NCBI GenBank assembly: GCA_020866945.1
Contig: JAJBVW010000193.1
Coordinates: 1 to 6,821, forward strand
Length of the DNA stretch: 6,821 nucleotides
Direction of reading: 5' to 3'
Origin: Oscillospiraceae bacterium
GTDB taxonomy: Bacteria; Bacillota; Clostridia; Oscillospirales; Oscillospiraceae
Each line of letters starts with the position of its first letter. The stretch's first letter is position 1. Below the pieces are notes generated by a model, which was not told the origin of the DNA, did not search any database, and saw only the letters and a list, made by a program, of their open reading frames with translations. This document shows, in pieces, positions 6,740 through 6,821 of this stretch. Made by a program: the position numbers and the translations under genes.

Positions 6740-6821
6740 TTATGAGGAAGGGGATTTTTCCTCCGCGCCTTCGCTGCGTATTTTATCGCGAAGGCGTTTG
6801 AGGCGTTCGAGGTCTTCCCGC
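6740..6821 (-). CDS. C-terminal end of a convergent gene (partial, edge of window)
   Basis: On the minus strand a frame is open from the right edge to a TAA at 6742-6740. Its 26 codons read REDLERLKRLRDKIR then SEGAEEKSPSS, a highly charged heptad-like helix with a short polar tail, typical of a real protein C-terminus. The codons are natural-looking (CTC, CGC, GAC, AAA). Too little is present to name it. It would end 58 bp after, and face, the + strand gene. Confidence 0.5.
   Translation of the reverse strand, partial: REDLERLKRLRDKIRSEGAEEKSPSS
6766..6796. repeat. 9-bp perfect inverted repeat
   Basis: CGCCTTCGC (6766-6774) and GCGAAGGCG (6788-6796) are perfectly complementary with a 13-nt AT-rich loop. 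It is followed on the + strand by only TTT. It lies within the apparent minus-strand gene, so it may be a chance product of codons for L-R, R and S-E-G; it could instead add to termination of + strand transcripts. Confidence 0.45.

Noticed and set aside
1..6821. CRISPR array, tRNA or rRNA genes
   Set aside because: No regularly spaced short repeats and no tRNA- or rRNA-like sequence were seen; nearly all bases are accounted for by protein genes.

Overview
The window holds the 3' half of a type 1 BREX (bacteriophage exclusion) defence operon, read on the + strand. Gene order is: a 5'-disrupted 3' end of the methyltransferase gene pglX, a small HEPN-fold gene (HI0074 / nucleotidyltransferase substrate-binding type), pglZ (alkaline-phosphatase-superfamily protein), brxL (AAA+ ATPase with a Lon-like C-terminal domain), and a 306-residue gene I do not recognise. 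At the right edge there is what looks like the C-terminus of a convergent gene on the minus strand. The fairly GC-rich coding sequence, strong GGAGG-type ribosome binding sites and the style of the BREX proteins suggest a Firmicute of the class Clostridia (gut Oscillospiraceae or Lachnospiraceae-like). This is an inference from overall character, not from a marker gene.

Left edge (1 to about 48). The first bases do not fit PglX. The pglX reading frame has a TAA at 7-9, and recognisable PglX protein starts only at about 46-52 (VYAGGEWD). In frame 2 the same bases read TGKSTFL, a Walker A-like string, and then run out of frame into pglX, stopping at 173-175. The window therefore appears to begin at a DNA rearrangement junction inside pglX. 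The catalytic methyltransferase part is not present here.

Middle (703-5738). The HEPN gene, pglZ and brxL are tightly packed. The HEPN gene's ribosome binding site directly follows the pglX stop, the HEPN and pglZ genes overlap by ATGA, and the pglZ-brxL gap is 36 bp. They are probably co-transcribed and partly translationally coupled. The HEPN gene seems to use an ACG start codon at 715 and carries an intact R-x4-H-x-Y motif, but no nucleotidyltransferase partner is visible. pglZ and brxL are complete with all expected motifs; the BrxL Lon-like domain appears to lack the Lon Ser-Lys dyad.

Right part (5739-6821). The 306-residue gene follows brxL by 22 bp with a strong ribosome binding site, so it could be an operon-linked accessory gene. 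It has an N-terminal conserved-looking segment, two exact-length 34-residue tandem repeats, an acidic S/P/A/D-rich linker and a small beta-rich C-terminal domain. The short region after it contains only weak hairpins before the apparent convergent gene.

How they work together: in BREX type 1, PglX methylates a non-palindromic host site, and PglZ and BrxL act with BrxB/BrxC and PglX to block phage DNA replication. Here brxA, brxB, brxC and the body of pglX would have to lie to the left, or pglX may be switched off by the rearrangement.
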